Shown: positions 8,880 through 18,729, counted from the first letter of the stretch. The stretch is DNA of 64,000 nt from Psychrobacter sp. I-STPA6b (GCF_020662265.1 NZ_VEWM01000010.1:310001-374000), one strand, 5' to 3'. Translations and numbers: made by a program. The notes: generated by a model from the letters alone, not told the origin.

Positions 8880-9596
8880 CTAATCGGCTAAAGGAACACC
8901 GATACGGCGTGCTACTTCTTCATAAGACTCAATCACATCACCAAGGCTTTGACGGAAACGGTCTTTATCGAGCTTTTTCTTGGTTTCTTTATCCCAAATA
9001 CGGCAACCATCTGGTGAAAACTCATCACCAAGGACAATGCGGTCATGGAATACGCCAAACTCTAGTTTAAAGTCAACCAGCATTAAGCCCCCTTCATCAA
9101 ATAAGCCTTTAAGTACATCATTGACTTTAAAGGTAATCTCACGCATGGTATCTAGTTGTTCTTGAGTTGCCCAGCCAAGTGAGATAGATAAAGATTCGTT
9201 GACCATAGGGTCGCCCAATGCATCATTTTTATAAAATAGTTCAAATGTTGGAGGTGTTAATGCCATGCCTTCTTCTAGACCAAGGCGACGTACCAAACTA
9301 CCTGCAGCAAAGTTGCGTACCACACACTCTACAGGAATCATATCCAAACGTTTGACTAAGACCTCATCGTCTGAGAGTTGACGCTCAAAATGGGTTTCAA
9401 TACCTGCATCAGCAAGCTTTTGCATAATAAAGGCATTAAAGCGGTTATTTACCTGACCTTTACGCCCTAGTTGTTCGACACGTTCACCATTAAAAGCAGA
9501 GGTATCATCACGAAAGTGTAAGATGAGGTAGTCTGCTTCATCAGTTTCATAAACGGTTTTTGCTTTACCTTTATACAGCAGTTGTTGTTTTTGCAT
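8880..9596 (-). CDS. purC: SAICAR synthase (phosphoribosylaminoimidazole-succinocarboxamide synthase)
   Basis: ATP-dependent ligation of aspartate to CAIR in purine synthesis. Seen: [15 protein letters not shown] with the Gly-rich ATP loop, [13 protein letters not shown], the [15 protein letters not shown] signature, and the [12 protein letters not shown] motif. The start at 9596 (MQKQQLL) is chosen because AGGA lies nine bases upstream and it gives 238 residues, the norm; the start at 9614 would add six residues. It is the last gene of the dapA / bamC-like / purC group, an order shared with enterics. Confidence 0.96.
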   Translation of the reverse strand: MQKQQLLYKGKAKTVYETDEADYLILHFRDDTSAFNGERVEQLGRKGQVNNRFNAFIMQKLADAGIETHFERQLSDDEVLVKRLDMIPVECVVRNFAAGSLVRRLGLEEGMALTPPTFELFYKNDALGDPMVNESLSISLGWATQEQLDTMREITFKVNDVLKGLFDEGGLMLVDFKLEFGVFHDRIVLGDEFSPDGCRIWDKETKKKLDKDRFRQSLGDVIESYEEVARRIGVPLAD

Positions 9597-9744
9597 GACT
9601 GTATGTCCTGTCATTAAAATAATCCATGCTGAACATGGTTTGAAAAGGGAAGTCCTACCTTGTATTAAGACAGGACAGATGAACTATTAGCGTGTATTAA
9701 CCTGATATCTTTTAAAGCGATTAATGCAGTTATGATTTTATTTA

Positions 9745-10032
9745 TTAGCTGGCATTCATACGATGAGGTGGTGGCGGTAACTCATAGCGCTTGCTATCTT
9801 CTTTGGTAATGGGTAGGGTGTTTTCTCCCAAATTTGGTGTTGGATATAGTGGAATAAAGGGTGCTGTTTGCTGAGCCTCTGGTAGTTTGAGCGGTTCAAG
9901 CTGTTTGGCATCGACATAGTCTAAACTACCATTATCCACTTTATTTAACCAACCTTTGGTAGTCTGACAACCAGTGAGGCTAAGTGTAATTAGCATACCA
10001 GCACTAAGCCAGCGAAGAGTACGTATGTTCAT
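9745..10032 (-). CDS. Short BamC/NlpB-like lipoprotein (N-terminal lasso only)
   Basis: A 95-residue lipoprotein. Seen: a signal peptide ending in the lipobox LSLTGC (Cys22), then DNGSLDYVDAKQLEPLKLP and a proline-rich region ending in ELPPPP. By position (between dapA and purC, same strand) it corresponds to bamC. The segment after the lipid anchor resembles the extended N-terminal part of E. coli BamC that wraps around BamD (Tyr-x-x-A-x-x-L-x-x-L-x-x-P). E. coli BamC is about 344 residues with two helix-grip domains; these are absent here. The stop is clean and purC follows, so it looks like a genuine short form rather than a frameshift. An AAGGATG ribosome site precedes the start. BamC homology is an inference from synteny and motif. 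Confidence 0.72.
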   Translation of the reverse strand: MNIRTLRWLSAGMLITLSLTGCQTTKGWLNKVDNGSLDYVDAKQLEPLKLPEAQQTAPFIPLYPTPNLGENTLPITKEDSKRYELPPPPHRMNAS

Positions 10033-10221
10033 AAGGTCATCCTTACTTATACACCTTGTTGATATTGACCATGATTATGTGTTTGGCTTGGTATCAGGTG
10101 TATGAATGTTTAAAATAAGCAGATTTCAAAAAGGCAGATGAGTATGACAGCGTTATTAATTTACTAGACACTCATTTGCTAAATATTTACTTACTAAGCA
10201 CTTATTTACTACGTGCGATTA

Positions 10222-11130
10222 TTAGTCAATTAAATGTGCTTGTCTCAGTGCGTTATCCGTTTGTGTATGATACTTTTCAGCTAACCATACCAAGGGTAAG
10301 CGGATACCCTGTTCAATTTTACCCATTTTATGCAAGGCATATTTTACTGGAATAGGGCTAGATTCTACAAACATGGCTTGATGTAGATGCTTAATAGGGT
10401 CATGTAGTTTTTGCGCTTGCTCAAAGTCACCTTGTAAAGCAAGGCTAAAGACATCACTCATCACGTTAGGAATGATATTTGCGGTGACTGAGATATTACC
10501 TTTGCCACCAACTTTGGTTAGCTCTAATGCTGTTCCGTCATCGCCAGAAAGAACAACCAAACGCTCTCCCATTGCTTCGATTAATGCTTTGCCACGCTCT
10601 ACTGAGCCAGTGGCATCTTTAATAGCAACAATCTGTTCAATATCTGCAAGTCGCTCTACAGTTTCTTGAGCAATATCGACTACTGTACGCCCGGGTACAT
10701 TATAAAGCATCTGTGGAATATCAACTGCCTCAGCGATGGCTTTATAGTGTTGATATAGCCCTTCTTGTGTTGGCTTGTTGTAATAAGGGGCAACCAATAA
10801 TGCACAGTCTGCGCCAGCTTCTTTGGCATCTTGGGTAAGTTTGATAGCTTCTTTGGTATTGTTAGCACCTGTGCCAGCGATAACTGGCACACGTCCATTG
10901 ACATGCTGAATAAAATAACGAATAACATCACTGTGTTCTTGCATGGATAGGGTAGCAGATTCCCCTGTAGTACCAACCGCAACGAGGCAGTGTGTGCCTT
11001 GTTCAATCTGCCAATCAATCAGCTCAGCCAGACGCTTATAATCAACATCACCGCTCGTGAGCATGGGAGTGACTAAGGCGACCATAGAGCCTTGTAAGCG
11101 GGTTTTGATGTCGTTATATGCACTGCTCAT
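10222..11130 (-). CDS. dapA: 4-hydroxy-tetrahydrodipicolinate synthase
   Basis: Condenses pyruvate with aspartate semialdehyde, entering lysine and diaminopimelate synthesis. Seen: VGTTGESATLS (pyruvate-binding Thr-Thr), APYYNKPTQEGLY, LYNVPGRT (Tyr143) and IVAIKDATG with the Schiff-base Lys171. 302 residues is close to the usual 292. It heads the dapA / bamC-like / purC group on the minus strand, with about 190 bases to the lipoprotein gene. Confidence 0.96.
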   Translation of the reverse strand: MSSAYNDIKTRLQGSMVALVTPMLTSGDVDYKRLAELIDWQIEQGTHCLVAVGTTGESATLSMQEHSDVIRYFIQHVNGRVPVIAGTGANNTKEAIKLTQDAKEAGADCALLVAPYYNKPTQEGLYQHYKAIAEAVDIPQMLYNVPGRTVVDIAQETVERLADIEQIVAIKDATGSVERGKALIEAMGERLVVLSGDDGTALELTKVGGKGNISVTANIIPNVMSDVFSLALQGDFEQAQKLHDPIKHLHQAMFVESSPIPVKYALHKMGKIEQGIRLPLVWLAEKYHTQTDNALRQAHLID

Positions 11131-11310
11131 AAATTTTACCTTTAACTTAATTGTAAACCTATGTTTTTAGGGATATCTTAAATATTTATCTTGTTGCTTC
11201 AATCATAGTTGAAGCAATCATTTTTCGCTAGTGTAGCATACTCAATAACAACGGTGCATACCTGCGAAGAGATTTTATAGTGACTTATTGTGTTGTTTTA
11301 TCATCATTAA

Positions 11311-12363
11311 CTATATCAGATTAAGAATATCAATGGTTGGCTTTGTGCGCCAGCGTAAAGGTAAGCCACAAATACCAACCCCTACACTGTGAAAATAGTG
11401 CATCGTCCCTGCTTGCGAGCCTGTTATTTGTGAGCCTGTTATTATTGTTACATTATCTAAATCTGATTGGCTCAGTGTCAGTGATGCTGGTGCAATGAAT
11501 AATGTTGTAAGAGCAGAATTGTCTGTTTTTGCTAAATGTGAGCCGTATGAGCGCTGTATTTGTTGGTACTGCGCCACTGAGGATAGCAGTATGACCTGTG
11601 CTTTAGCCTCTGATGACTCTGGCATAGGCTGAATATTGGTTACATCATTTACATCAGTGGCATTGGCAATAAGCAGATGATGGTTAGATATCGTCATTGG
11701 TGCTGTGACTTGTATCAGTCCTAATGCGGTAAATGCCTTGTCTAAGCTGTCTTCAAGTAGTGACTGACCTGCATTAGGCGGTATGTATTGCAAATCATGA
11801 CTTCCTTGGATGACGTAGACAGGCTTGTTAACAGACTTTAGTGATAATAGCTGTCCAACCAAATCGGCACTGGGATAGTATAGCCAGTCTCCCAAAATAC
11901 AAAATGCATCAACATTAAGTTGGTTTATCTGTTGCACTAGCTGTCGGATATGGCGAGGCTTACCACTAAATAGCCCCATTTTAATGTCAGAAATAACGCC
12001 GAGCTTAAAGCCAGCCGTTGTTTTATCTTGAGTTAGGTTTAGATTAATAGTGTGTTGGCGAAGTTGTAATTGGTTGGGTATGTAGAGGCAAAAATAGCCA
12101 TAAATTAATAGTAGCCCTGCAATGAATAAAGCAAGAATCATAGAAAAGTCATAATAACCAACGGCAAGGGCTAATAGTAGTAACCAGATAGGAATACTAT
12201 AGGCAAAATAATATAAGCATAGTCGCCACCAAATACGAAAAAATCCAGATGATGGGTTGTGATTAAATGTTTGAAACCATGCCCATAATAGGACATATGC
12301 ACCAGCACTCATACTGGTATATTTCATAATGGTGTCTAAGGCATGGGGCATAAAGCTATACAC
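11311..12363 (-). CDS. Membrane metallophosphoesterase-like protein with degraded active site
   Basis: 350 residues. Three hydrophobic segments (about 18-32, 48-70 and 74-95) precede a calcineurin-like domain. The domain skeleton is visible as GVISDIKMG (about 122-130), CILGDWLYYPS (155-165) and VIQGSHDLQY (184-193). In active family members these read SDxH, GDxxD and GNHD. Here the first His is Lys, the second Asp of GDxxD is missing and Asn of GNHD is Ser, so several metal ligands are lost. This arrangement recalls YkuE/YaeI-type membrane phosphoesterases, which act on lipid or UDP-sugar substrates, but catalysis is doubtful. The start is uncertain; Met13 or Met18 are alternatives. Flanked by dapA and tex on the same strand. 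Confidence 0.68.
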   Translation of the reverse strand: MYSFMPHALDTIMKYTSMSAGAYVLLWAWFQTFNHNPSSGFFRIWWRLCLYYFAYSIPIWLLLLALAVGYYDFSMILALFIAGLLLIYGYFCLYIPNQLQLRQHTINLNLTQDKTTAGFKLGVISDIKMGLFSGKPRHIRQLVQQINQLNVDAFCILGDWLYYPSADLVGQLLSLKSVNKPVYVIQGSHDLQYIPPNAGQSLLEDSLDKAFTALGLIQVTAPMTISNHHLLIANATDVNDVTNIQPMPESSEAKAQVILLSSVAQYQQIQRSYGSHLAKTDNSALTTLFIAPASLTLSQSDLDNVTIITGSQITGSQAGTMHYFHSVGVGICGLPLRWRTKPTIDILNLI

Positions 12364-12524
12364 TTTAATGAGATATATAGAATATGTACATATAAAGAGT
12401 TATATATCATACACATAAACAGCTATCCTAGCGGATTTTGCCGATGTTGGTCTATTATCATCAACAGTTTGATACATAAAGGAAACATTTGCTTAGTATT
12501 TGATAATAGAAATTATGAACGATA

Positions 12525-12556
12525 TAAAAAAAGACGCTTTGATAAAAGCGTCTTTT
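12525..12556 (-). terminator. Rho-independent terminator after tex
   Basis: Inverted repeat AAAAGACGCTTT ... AAAAGCGTCTTTT with a short loop. On the minus strand it is followed by a run of T. It lies about 65 bases downstream of the tex stop. Confidence 0.85.
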
Positions 12557-12620
12557 GGTGTTTTGTGGAATATCTAAATTTGTAGTGCTTAAATAATGGC
12601 AGAGCTGAGTTTATTGCCCG

Positions 12621-15125
12621 CTATTTAATACCAGCTTCTTTAAGCAAAGCGCCCAATGTGCCGATTTTATTACTGTTAGCATCAGACTTGCTTTTGTTGC
12701 GATTGTCTGAAGATTTTTGACGGCGATTAGGATTTGTACGGTTGTCTGCTTTTCTTGCATTTTGTTTACGTGGTGCAGGTTTTTTATCTTTAGCTTTTTC
12801 CGCAGTACGCGTGCTGGTAGAGGATTTTTGACGTTCATCTTCAGACTTCATACTAAAGCCAATACGTCCTCGTTTCTCATCAATAGAGATAACTCGAACA
12901 GAAACGATATCACCAGGTTTGACACGGTTCATTGGGTCTTGGACAAAGTCGTTTGCCATTTGTGAGATATGTACCAAACCATCTTGGTGGACGCCGACAT
13001 CAACAAAACAGCCAAAGCCAGTTACATTGGTAACGACGCCTTCTAGTTGCATGCCTTCTTCTAAGTCACTGATGCTATTGACATCTTCACGGAATTTAGC
13101 CGTTTTAAACTCAGGGCGGGGGTCGTGTGCTGGCTTGGCTAACTCATCTAAAAGAGAGCGAATGCTGATATTATCATCATTGGCAGCACTTAGCGTATCT
13201 GTATTGAGCGTCTCCAGCTCACTGCGATTACCTAATACATCTGTTAAGGCTTTGCCTGATTGCTCAAGTAGCTCTTGTACCAGTGCATAGCTTTCAGGAT
13301 GAACCCCTGTTGCATCAAGTGGGTTTTCACCATCACGTATGCGTAAGAAACCAGCCGCTTGCTCAAATGTTTTAACCCCTAAGCGAGGCACATTTTTAAG
13401 CTGTTCACGGTTGCTAAATGCGCCATGCTCTTTGCGGTAGTTGACGATTTGTTGGGCGACATTGCGGTTTAGACCAGCAATGTGGGCTAAGATAGCTGGA
13501 CTGGCTGTATTGACATCCACACCAACAGCGTTAACGCAGTCTTGGGTGACTTTATCAAGACTATCAGATAGCTGAGTTTGGTTGACATCATGTTGATATT
13601 GACCAACACCAATGGCTTTTGGCTCAACTTTGACCAGTTCAGAGAGGGGGTCTTGTAGACGACGAGCAATAGAGACAGCACCACGTAAAGAGACATCTAA
13701 GTCAGCTAACTCGTCACTGGCAAGCTCACTGGCAGAATAAACCGATGCGCCAGACTCATTAACAACAACAGCAGTGGCCTTGATGTCTTTATCAGCATCA
13801 ATAATAGATTTGATTAAAGCATCTGTCTCACGGCTAGCTGTTCCGTTACCAATTGCAACGAGATTGACTTGATGGGCTTTTAGTAATTGGCTAATGGTTT
13901 GTTTTGCTTCATCAATTTTATTATCAGGTGCAAATGGATAGACAGTTGCAGTTGCAGGGCTATCATCACTGTTTGTCGCAACATGTCCTTGCTCATCAAT
14001 GACTGCCATTTTGACACCATGACGGATACCTGGGTCGACCCCTAAGATGACTTTTTGTCCAGCAGGTGCCGCCATTAATAAATGCTGTAGATTGCTGGCA
14101 AAGACATCAATAGCATCGGCTTCTGCAGCAAGGCGTTTCTCCGTTAGTAGGCGATGCTCAATGTGAGGACGCCATTTATCTTGCCATAGGCTTTGTGCTG
14201 CTTCTTGTAAGAATTGACGACGCTCTACAGGTTGTTTCGCATCTATTTCAAACTGATTGATGATTTTTTCAATAAAGGGAGCATCTTCACCATCAACTTT
14301 TAGGGTCAGTACATTTTCCTGACGGCCTCTCAGCATGGCTAGTAGACGATGATTTGGCAAACGAGCTAGGCTTTCACTATGCTCAAAGTAGTCTGAGAAT
14401 TTCTCACCTACTTCACGTTTTTCTTCACTAGCCACCGCAGAGTTAAGCGTTGCTGTTTTGGCAAAACCAGTACGCAGCGTGTCGAGCAAGTCTAATGACT
14501 GTGTCCAGTTATCAATGATGATGGCTTGCACACCTGCCATCTGTTTTTCAGTATCACTAAAGTCAACGTCGATTTCATTGCCAGATTCATCAACGATTTT
14601 TTCAGGTAAGGCATAATCTGCTAATGCTTGAGAAGGGGTGACTTCTTGAGTTAGCAGTATGTCAGCGACTTTATCGAGACCAGCAGCACGTGCTTTGGCT
14701 GCTAGTGAGCGACGACGAGGACGATAAGGCAAGTAGATATCTTCAAGCTCAAGCTTTGAAGTGGCATTGTCGATGCGTGACTTTAGCTCATCAGTCAGAT
14801 TACCTTGAGATTCTAGTAACTGGATAATCTTTTGACGACGAGTCGCCATATCACGCTCATAGCTCAAGCCTTTTTCTAAGGCACGAAGCTGGGTGTCATC
14901 CAGACCTTGAGTCTTTTCTTTACGATAACGGGCGATGAATGGTACGGTTGCCCCTTCATCATAAAGCTTCACAAAAGCGTTTACCTGAGATGTCTTAACG
15001 CCAATATCTTTTGCCAATTTTTCATGAATGGCGGTGATGGTTTTGGCGTCTAGTACGTTCTCAGAGGTGTTTGCCGTAGTTGTGCTAGGCGTATTTTGTG
15101 TTGAAGCGGTATCAGTCAGGCTCAT
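12621..15125 (-). CDS. tex: Tex family RNA-binding transcription accessory protein
   Basis: Nucleic-acid-binding protein of the Tex/Spt6 family. Seen in order: the Tex N-terminal helical region with VPFIARYRKEKTQGLDD, the RRRSLAAKARAAGL segment, the YqgF-like RNase H fold around ILGVDPGIRHGVKMAVID, the VYSASELASDELADLDVSLR segment, helix-hairpin-helix ASPAILAHIAGLNRNVAQQI, and a C-terminal S1 domain (GVVTNVTGFGCFVDVGVHQDG). A Lys/Arg-rich tail of about 80 residues follows. The start at 15125 is chosen because a TATAAT -10 lies only about 35 bases upstream, so a longer frame from 15212 would start before the likely transcript; the product is 834 residues. Confidence 0.94.
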   Translation of the reverse strand: MSLTDTASTQNTPSTTTANTSENVLDAKTITAIHEKLAKDIGVKTSQVNAFVKLYDEGATVPFIARYRKEKTQGLDDTQLRALEKGLSYERDMATRRQKIIQLLESQGNLTDELKSRIDNATSKLELEDIYLPYRPRRRSLAAKARAAGLDKVADILLTQEVTPSQALADYALPEKIVDESGNEIDVDFSDTEKQMAGVQAIIIDNWTQSLDLLDTLRTGFAKTATLNSAVASEEKREVGEKFSDYFEHSESLARLPNHRLLAMLRGRQENVLTLKVDGEDAPFIEKIINQFEIDAKQPVERRQFLQEAAQSLWQDKWRPHIEHRLLTEKRLAAEADAIDVFASNLQHLLMAAPAGQKVILGVDPGIRHGVKMAVIDEQGHVATNSDDSPATATVYPFAPDNKIDEAKQTISQLLKAHQVNLVAIGNGTASRETDALIKSIIDADKDIKATAVVVNESGASVYSASELASDELADLDVSLRGAVSIARRLQDPLSELVKVEPKAIGVGQYQHDVNQTQLSDSLDKVTQDCVNAVGVDVNTASPAILAHIAGLNRNVAQQIVNYRKEHGAFSNREQLKNVPRLGVKTFEQAAGFLRIRDGENPLDATGVHPESYALVQELLEQSGKALTDVLGNRSELETLNTDTLSAANDDNISIRSLLDELAKPAHDPRPEFKTAKFREDVNSISDLEEGMQLEGVVTNVTGFGCFVDVGVHQDGLVHISQMANDFVQDPMNRVKPGDIVSVRVISIDEKRGRIGFSMKSEDERQKSSTSTRTAEKAKDKKPAPRKQNARKADNRTNPNRRQKSSDNRNKSKSDANSNKIGTLGALLKEAGIK

Positions 15126-15158
15126 ATCTATGTCAATGATTACTTGAAGTGTGGGGGC

Positions 15159-15164
15159 ATTATA
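15159..15164 (-). promoter_or_regulatory. -10 hexamer of the tex promoter
   Basis: The minus strand reads GCTATAATGCC, a perfect TATAAT, about 35 bases before the chosen tex start. The -35 region is weak. This supports the start at 15125 over the longer open frame. Confidence 0.5.
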
Positions 15165-15599
15165 GCAAAAGTGACAGAAATAAAAATCCTTTTTACTTTC
15201 ATTGAGTACCAATATTTGTGCAACTCACACTAATTTTTATACAAAGTATCCATAATCGGCATCTATAACCGCCTTATAAACAGTCTTCATAAATAATCTG
15301 AGATATGAGTGATAGGGGAGAACGAGAGTTGTTTTTAGCAACAACTTCTAGCAATAGTAAAAGTGTGCTATGACAGCATTTTAAGTTTTATAAGCATGTT
15401 TGTGTGCTATAAGATAGTGTTGGTAAACAAACCCATACAGCTTTCTTATGCTTTTAGGGTGTATTTCAAGAAACAATCTTATAAACTAGAGAGTATATAA
15501 AATAACGTATGTCCTCTGTCTTGTCAGACTATTCAGGTGATGATAAAGGGGAAGGAACGACGTCAATATAGATATTAAACTCGATAAAGGAAGTCAGCC
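15165..15599. other. Intergenic region between tex and ompR
   Basis: About 435 bases between divergent tex and ompR. It is AT-rich and non-coding in all frames by eye. It holds a small hairpin AGTTGTT-TTTAGC-AACAACT at 15327-15346 and several TATAA-like hexamers that could serve ompR. No further gene is supported. Confidence 0.6.
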
Positions 15600-16337
15600 A
15601 TGTCAGATAATATACAAGATACCCTTACACAGCGCATTTTAGTTGTTGATGATGATGCACGTTTGCGCTCACTGCTACAGCGCTTCTTAGAAGATGATGG
15701 ATTTGTGGTGCGGACAGCCCATGATGGTAATCAGATGGATAAACTGATGCAACGTGAGCTGTTTTCATTAGTTGTCTTAGATTTGATGCTACCTGGTGAA
15801 GATGGCATTAGCATTTGTAAGCGTCTCCGTGAAGATAATAGCGATATTCCTATTATTATGCTGACTGCAAAAGGTGCAGATAGTGACCGTATTGCTGGGT
15901 TAGAGGCTGGTGCTGATGATTACTTGCCTAAGCCCTTTAATCCCAAAGAGCTGTTAGCACGTATCAAGGCTGTATTGCGTCGTCAAAGCCGAGAGCTTCC
16001 TGGTGCGCCAAGTCATCAAGTCGAAGTGGTGGAGTTTGGTCCTTGGTCTTTGGATTTGTCTACTCGAACGCTGAAACGTGATGGTAATGTGGTGACATTG
16101 ACCACAGGTGAGTTTTCAGTGTTAAAAGCATTGGTGCAACACCCACGTGAGCCTTTAACCCGTGATAAGTTGATGAACTTAGCACGTGGACGTGAATGGG
16201 GAGCAATGGAGCGCTCAATTGATGTGCAAGTCTCTCGCTTGCGTCGCTTGATTGAAGATAACCCTTCACAAGCTCGTTATATCCAGACAGTCTGGGGTGT
16301 GGGTTATGTCTTTGTACCTGATGGTAGTGAAGGATAA
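15600..16337 (+). CDS. ompR: OmpR response regulator, no adjacent kinase
   Basis: DNA-binding response regulator of the OmpR/PhoB class. Seen: receiver domain with acidic pocket VVDDDAR, phosphoacceptor Asp61 in VVLDLMLPGEDG, Thr89 in MLTAKG and Lys111 in LPKPF; then a winged-helix domain with LTTGEFSVLKAL, DKLMNLARGREW and DVQVSRLRRLIEDNP. RGREW and the TVWGVGYVFVPDG ending are characteristic of OmpR itself. 245 residues, normal. In most relatives envZ follows directly; here the next gene is fadD and no kinase is found on either strand nearby. A TAGGGTCTGTT repeat end lies 14 bases after the stop. Confidence 0.9.
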   Translation: MSDNIQDTLTQRILVVDDDARLRSLLQRFLEDDGFVVRTAHDGNQMDKLMQRELFSLVVLDLMLPGEDGISICKRLREDNSDIPIIMLTAKGADSDRIAGLEAGADDYLPKPFNPKELLARIKAVLRRQSRELPGAPSHQVEVVEFGPWSLDLSTRTLKRDGNVVTLTTGEFSVLKALVQHPREPLTRDKLMNLARGREWGAMERSIDVQVSRLRRLIEDNPSQARYIQTVWGVGYVFVPDGSEG

Positions 16338-16717
16338 ATATTAAATATCCTAGGGTCTGTTAAAAAGTAGCAGATGCAATGGTTCTTATTGAGCAGGGCA
16401 ATGTATTGTAAATGCTTGATAAGTAAACAACTGTACTGATTTTTTATATTGAGTCTATGACTAAAAATAGTGTATTTTAGAGAGCATATTTGCTATAGAG
16501 CATGAGTAAGATGACTGTCAGATAGCTATTTATTAATAGCAGATTATGAACCTTAGGGTTTGGTCAGTGCTTAGCATGCTTAGTTCGTAATGATTATAAC
16601 CGTCATCATTATTATTGAGCTGTTGTTTTTGGCTATAATAGCGCCAGTGTATTAGCAGATGCTGTATCGTTGTATAAGTTTATGGTTTTATAAAGAATTT
16701 AATGGGAGTTGAAGATT
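16338..16717. other. Gap between ompR and fadD with one MITE-type terminus and a promoter
   Basis: 380 bases with no coding frame. At 16351-16367 TAGGGTCTGTTAAAAAG matches the outer end of the dispersed MITE family, but no clear partner end is visible. A TATAAT at 16634-16639 (context TTTTTGGCTATAATAGC) is a probable -10 for the fadD gene; its -35 is poor. If envZ was once here, no recognisable piece of it remains. Confidence 0.5.
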
Positions 16718-18445
16718 ATGGACAATCAAGAAAATCTTGTCCGTCGTAATGGGCAAGAATGGTTAAAAACTTATGATAAATTGGGTTTAACTTATGATAT
16801 TACCCTGCCTGCTGCTGATACCTCATTAATTGATGTTTTTGAGAGAAGTTTTGCTAATTATAAAGACAAAACAGCTTATGTTTGCTTAGGGGCAACACTT
16901 TCGTTTGAACAGTTAGACCATTACAGTCAGCAAATTGCAGCTTATCTACAATCTTTAGGGCTAGAGAAAGGGGATAAGGTGGCAGTCATGATGCCTAATA
17001 TCCTGCAAATGCCAGTTACGGTATTGGCAGTGATACGGGCAGGCTATGTGCTGGTCAATGTCAATCCGTTATATACTTCCAAAGAGCTGGCACATCAACT
17101 TGATGACTCTGATGCCAAGGTGTTATTTATCATAGAGAACTTTGCCAAAACCTACCAAGACATTGGTAAAAAGATGGTCGACCATGTTGTGATTGCCTCT
17201 TTGGGTGACTTGATGGGGACGTTTAAAGGATTCTTGGTAAATACCGTGGTCAGGCATGTGAAAAAGATGGTGCCAGACTATCAAATATCGGGCAGTATTA
17301 CGTTTAAGCAGGCACTGAAAAAAGTACCAAGAAGTCGTTATAAACGCCCCAATAATGTCGGGTTAGAAGATGTGGCTGTTTTACAGTATACAGGTGGAAC
17401 AACTGGCGTTGCCAAAGGTGCAATGCTGACCCATAAAAACCTAGTAGCTAACTTGATTCAGGCAGATACTTTCTTAGGTGGTGGTTTGTCTGAGTATGAA
17501 AATAGCAATACACAGCCTGTTATCATGACCGCTCTACCCTTGTATCACATTTTTTCGTTTACTGTATGTGGCATGTTCGGGTTAAATCGAGGCTGTATCT
17601 GTTTATTAGTACCCAATCCACAAGATAGTAAAAGCTTGATTAAGGCATATAAAGACTATCCACCAACATTCTTCCCAGCAGTGAATACCTTATTTAATAG
17701 TCTGGCAAATAATGCCGAGTTTAAAGCGCTTGACCATAGTGGATTGCGAATGTCGATGGGTGGTGGTATGGCAGTCCTGCGCCCCACAGCGGAGCTATGG
17801 GAAAAAGTTACTGGTAATGTCATTATTCAAGGGTACGGACTATCTGAAACTTCCCCTATTGCCACAGCAAACCCTATTACTCTAACAGAATTTACTGGCA
17901 AAATTGGTATTCCTATGCCAGGCACACAGGTAGCCATTTTAGATGAGGCAGGACATGAGGTCGCATTAGGTGAGCGAGGGGAGATTAGTGTTCGTGGTCC
18001 TCAGGTAATGAAAGGATACTGGAATCGTGAAGATGCTACCAATGACGTGATGACCGATGATGGTTTTTTCCGTACAGGGGATATTGGGGTGATGGATGAT
18101 GACGGTTATATCACCATCGTTGACCGCAAAAAAGACATGATTTTGGTCTCAGGGTTTAATGTTTATCCCAATGAAGTCGAAGATGTGATGACAGGACATC
18201 CAAAAATCGTTGAATGTGGGGTGATTGGTATTGAAGATGAGCGCAGTGGTGAAGTGCCAAAAATCTTTGTCGTTCGTAGTGATGAAAGCCTCAGTGCCAA
18301 GGACGTTTTGGCATATGCTAAGCAAAACTTAACAGGTTATAAGCGTCCTCGTCATGTTGAGTTTTTAGAGGAGCTACCAAAATCCAATGTCGGTAAAATC
18401 TTGCGTAAAGAGTTGCGCAAGTTTGAAGAGCAGAAAGGGCAATAA
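16718..18445 (+). CDS. fadD: Long-chain fatty acid--CoA ligase (first of tandem pair)
   Basis: Activates fatty acids to acyl-CoA at the inner membrane for beta-oxidation or lipid salvage. Seen: the AMP-binding P-loop YTGGTTGVAKGAMLTHKNL, GYGLSETSP, the YWNREDAT region, FFRTGDIG, DRKKDMILVSGFNVYPNEVE (the FACS motif), and the C-terminal PKSNVGKILRKELR with the catalytic Lys. The start at 16718 is preceded by GGGAG; an upstream TTG at 16709 would add three residues. 575 residues. About half of its residues recur in the next gene in the same order, showing tandem duplication. Confidence 0.93.
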   Translation: MDNQENLVRRNGQEWLKTYDKLGLTYDITLPAADTSLIDVFERSFANYKDKTAYVCLGATLSFEQLDHYSQQIAAYLQSLGLEKGDKVAVMMPNILQMPVTVLAVIRAGYVLVNVNPLYTSKELAHQLDDSDAKVLFIIENFAKTYQDIGKKMVDHVVIASLGDLMGTFKGFLVNTVVRHVKKMVPDYQISGSITFKQALKKVPRSRYKRPNNVGLEDVAVLQYTGGTTGVAKGAMLTHKNLVANLIQADTFLGGGLSEYENSNTQPVIMTALPLYHIFSFTVCGMFGLNRGCICLLVPNPQDSKSLIKAYKDYPPTFFPAVNTLFNSLANNAEFKALDHSGLRMSMGGGMAVLRPTAELWEKVTGNVIIQGYGLSETSPIATANPITLTEFTGKIGIPMPGTQVAILDEAGHEVALGERGEISVRGPQVMKGYWNREDATNDVMTDDGFFRTGDIGVMDDDGYITIVDRKKDMILVSGFNVYPNEVEDVMTGHPKIVECGVIGIEDERSGEVPKIFVVRSDESLSAKDVLAYAKQNLTGYKRPRHVEFLEELPKSNVGKILRKELRKFEEQKGQ

Positions 18446-18729
18446 GCGTAAAAATCTGGGTATCAGTTTATCTTGTAGAGGTATCTGATAGGAAGATAAT
18501 CGCTTTTCTACACTGAAAGAGCGCCATATATAGACTATTTATTATATAAAATAGTACATAAGAGATGACTTTATATTCACAAATTATCACTTAATGGCGC
18601 TATTATTATTATAAATTTGCATTACTCTATAACGCAAAGATATCGTGGTACTTGCGAATCATTATCTTTTCGTTAACAATTAGATATTGCTATATACTTG
18701 TTTTAACCATTTTTTCATTAGGTAACTTT

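Noticed and set aside
12343-12585. Plus-strand open frame of 80 codons between tex and the phosphoesterase gene
   Set aside because: It overlaps the start of the phosphoesterase gene and the tex terminator, with odd composition and no family resemblance.
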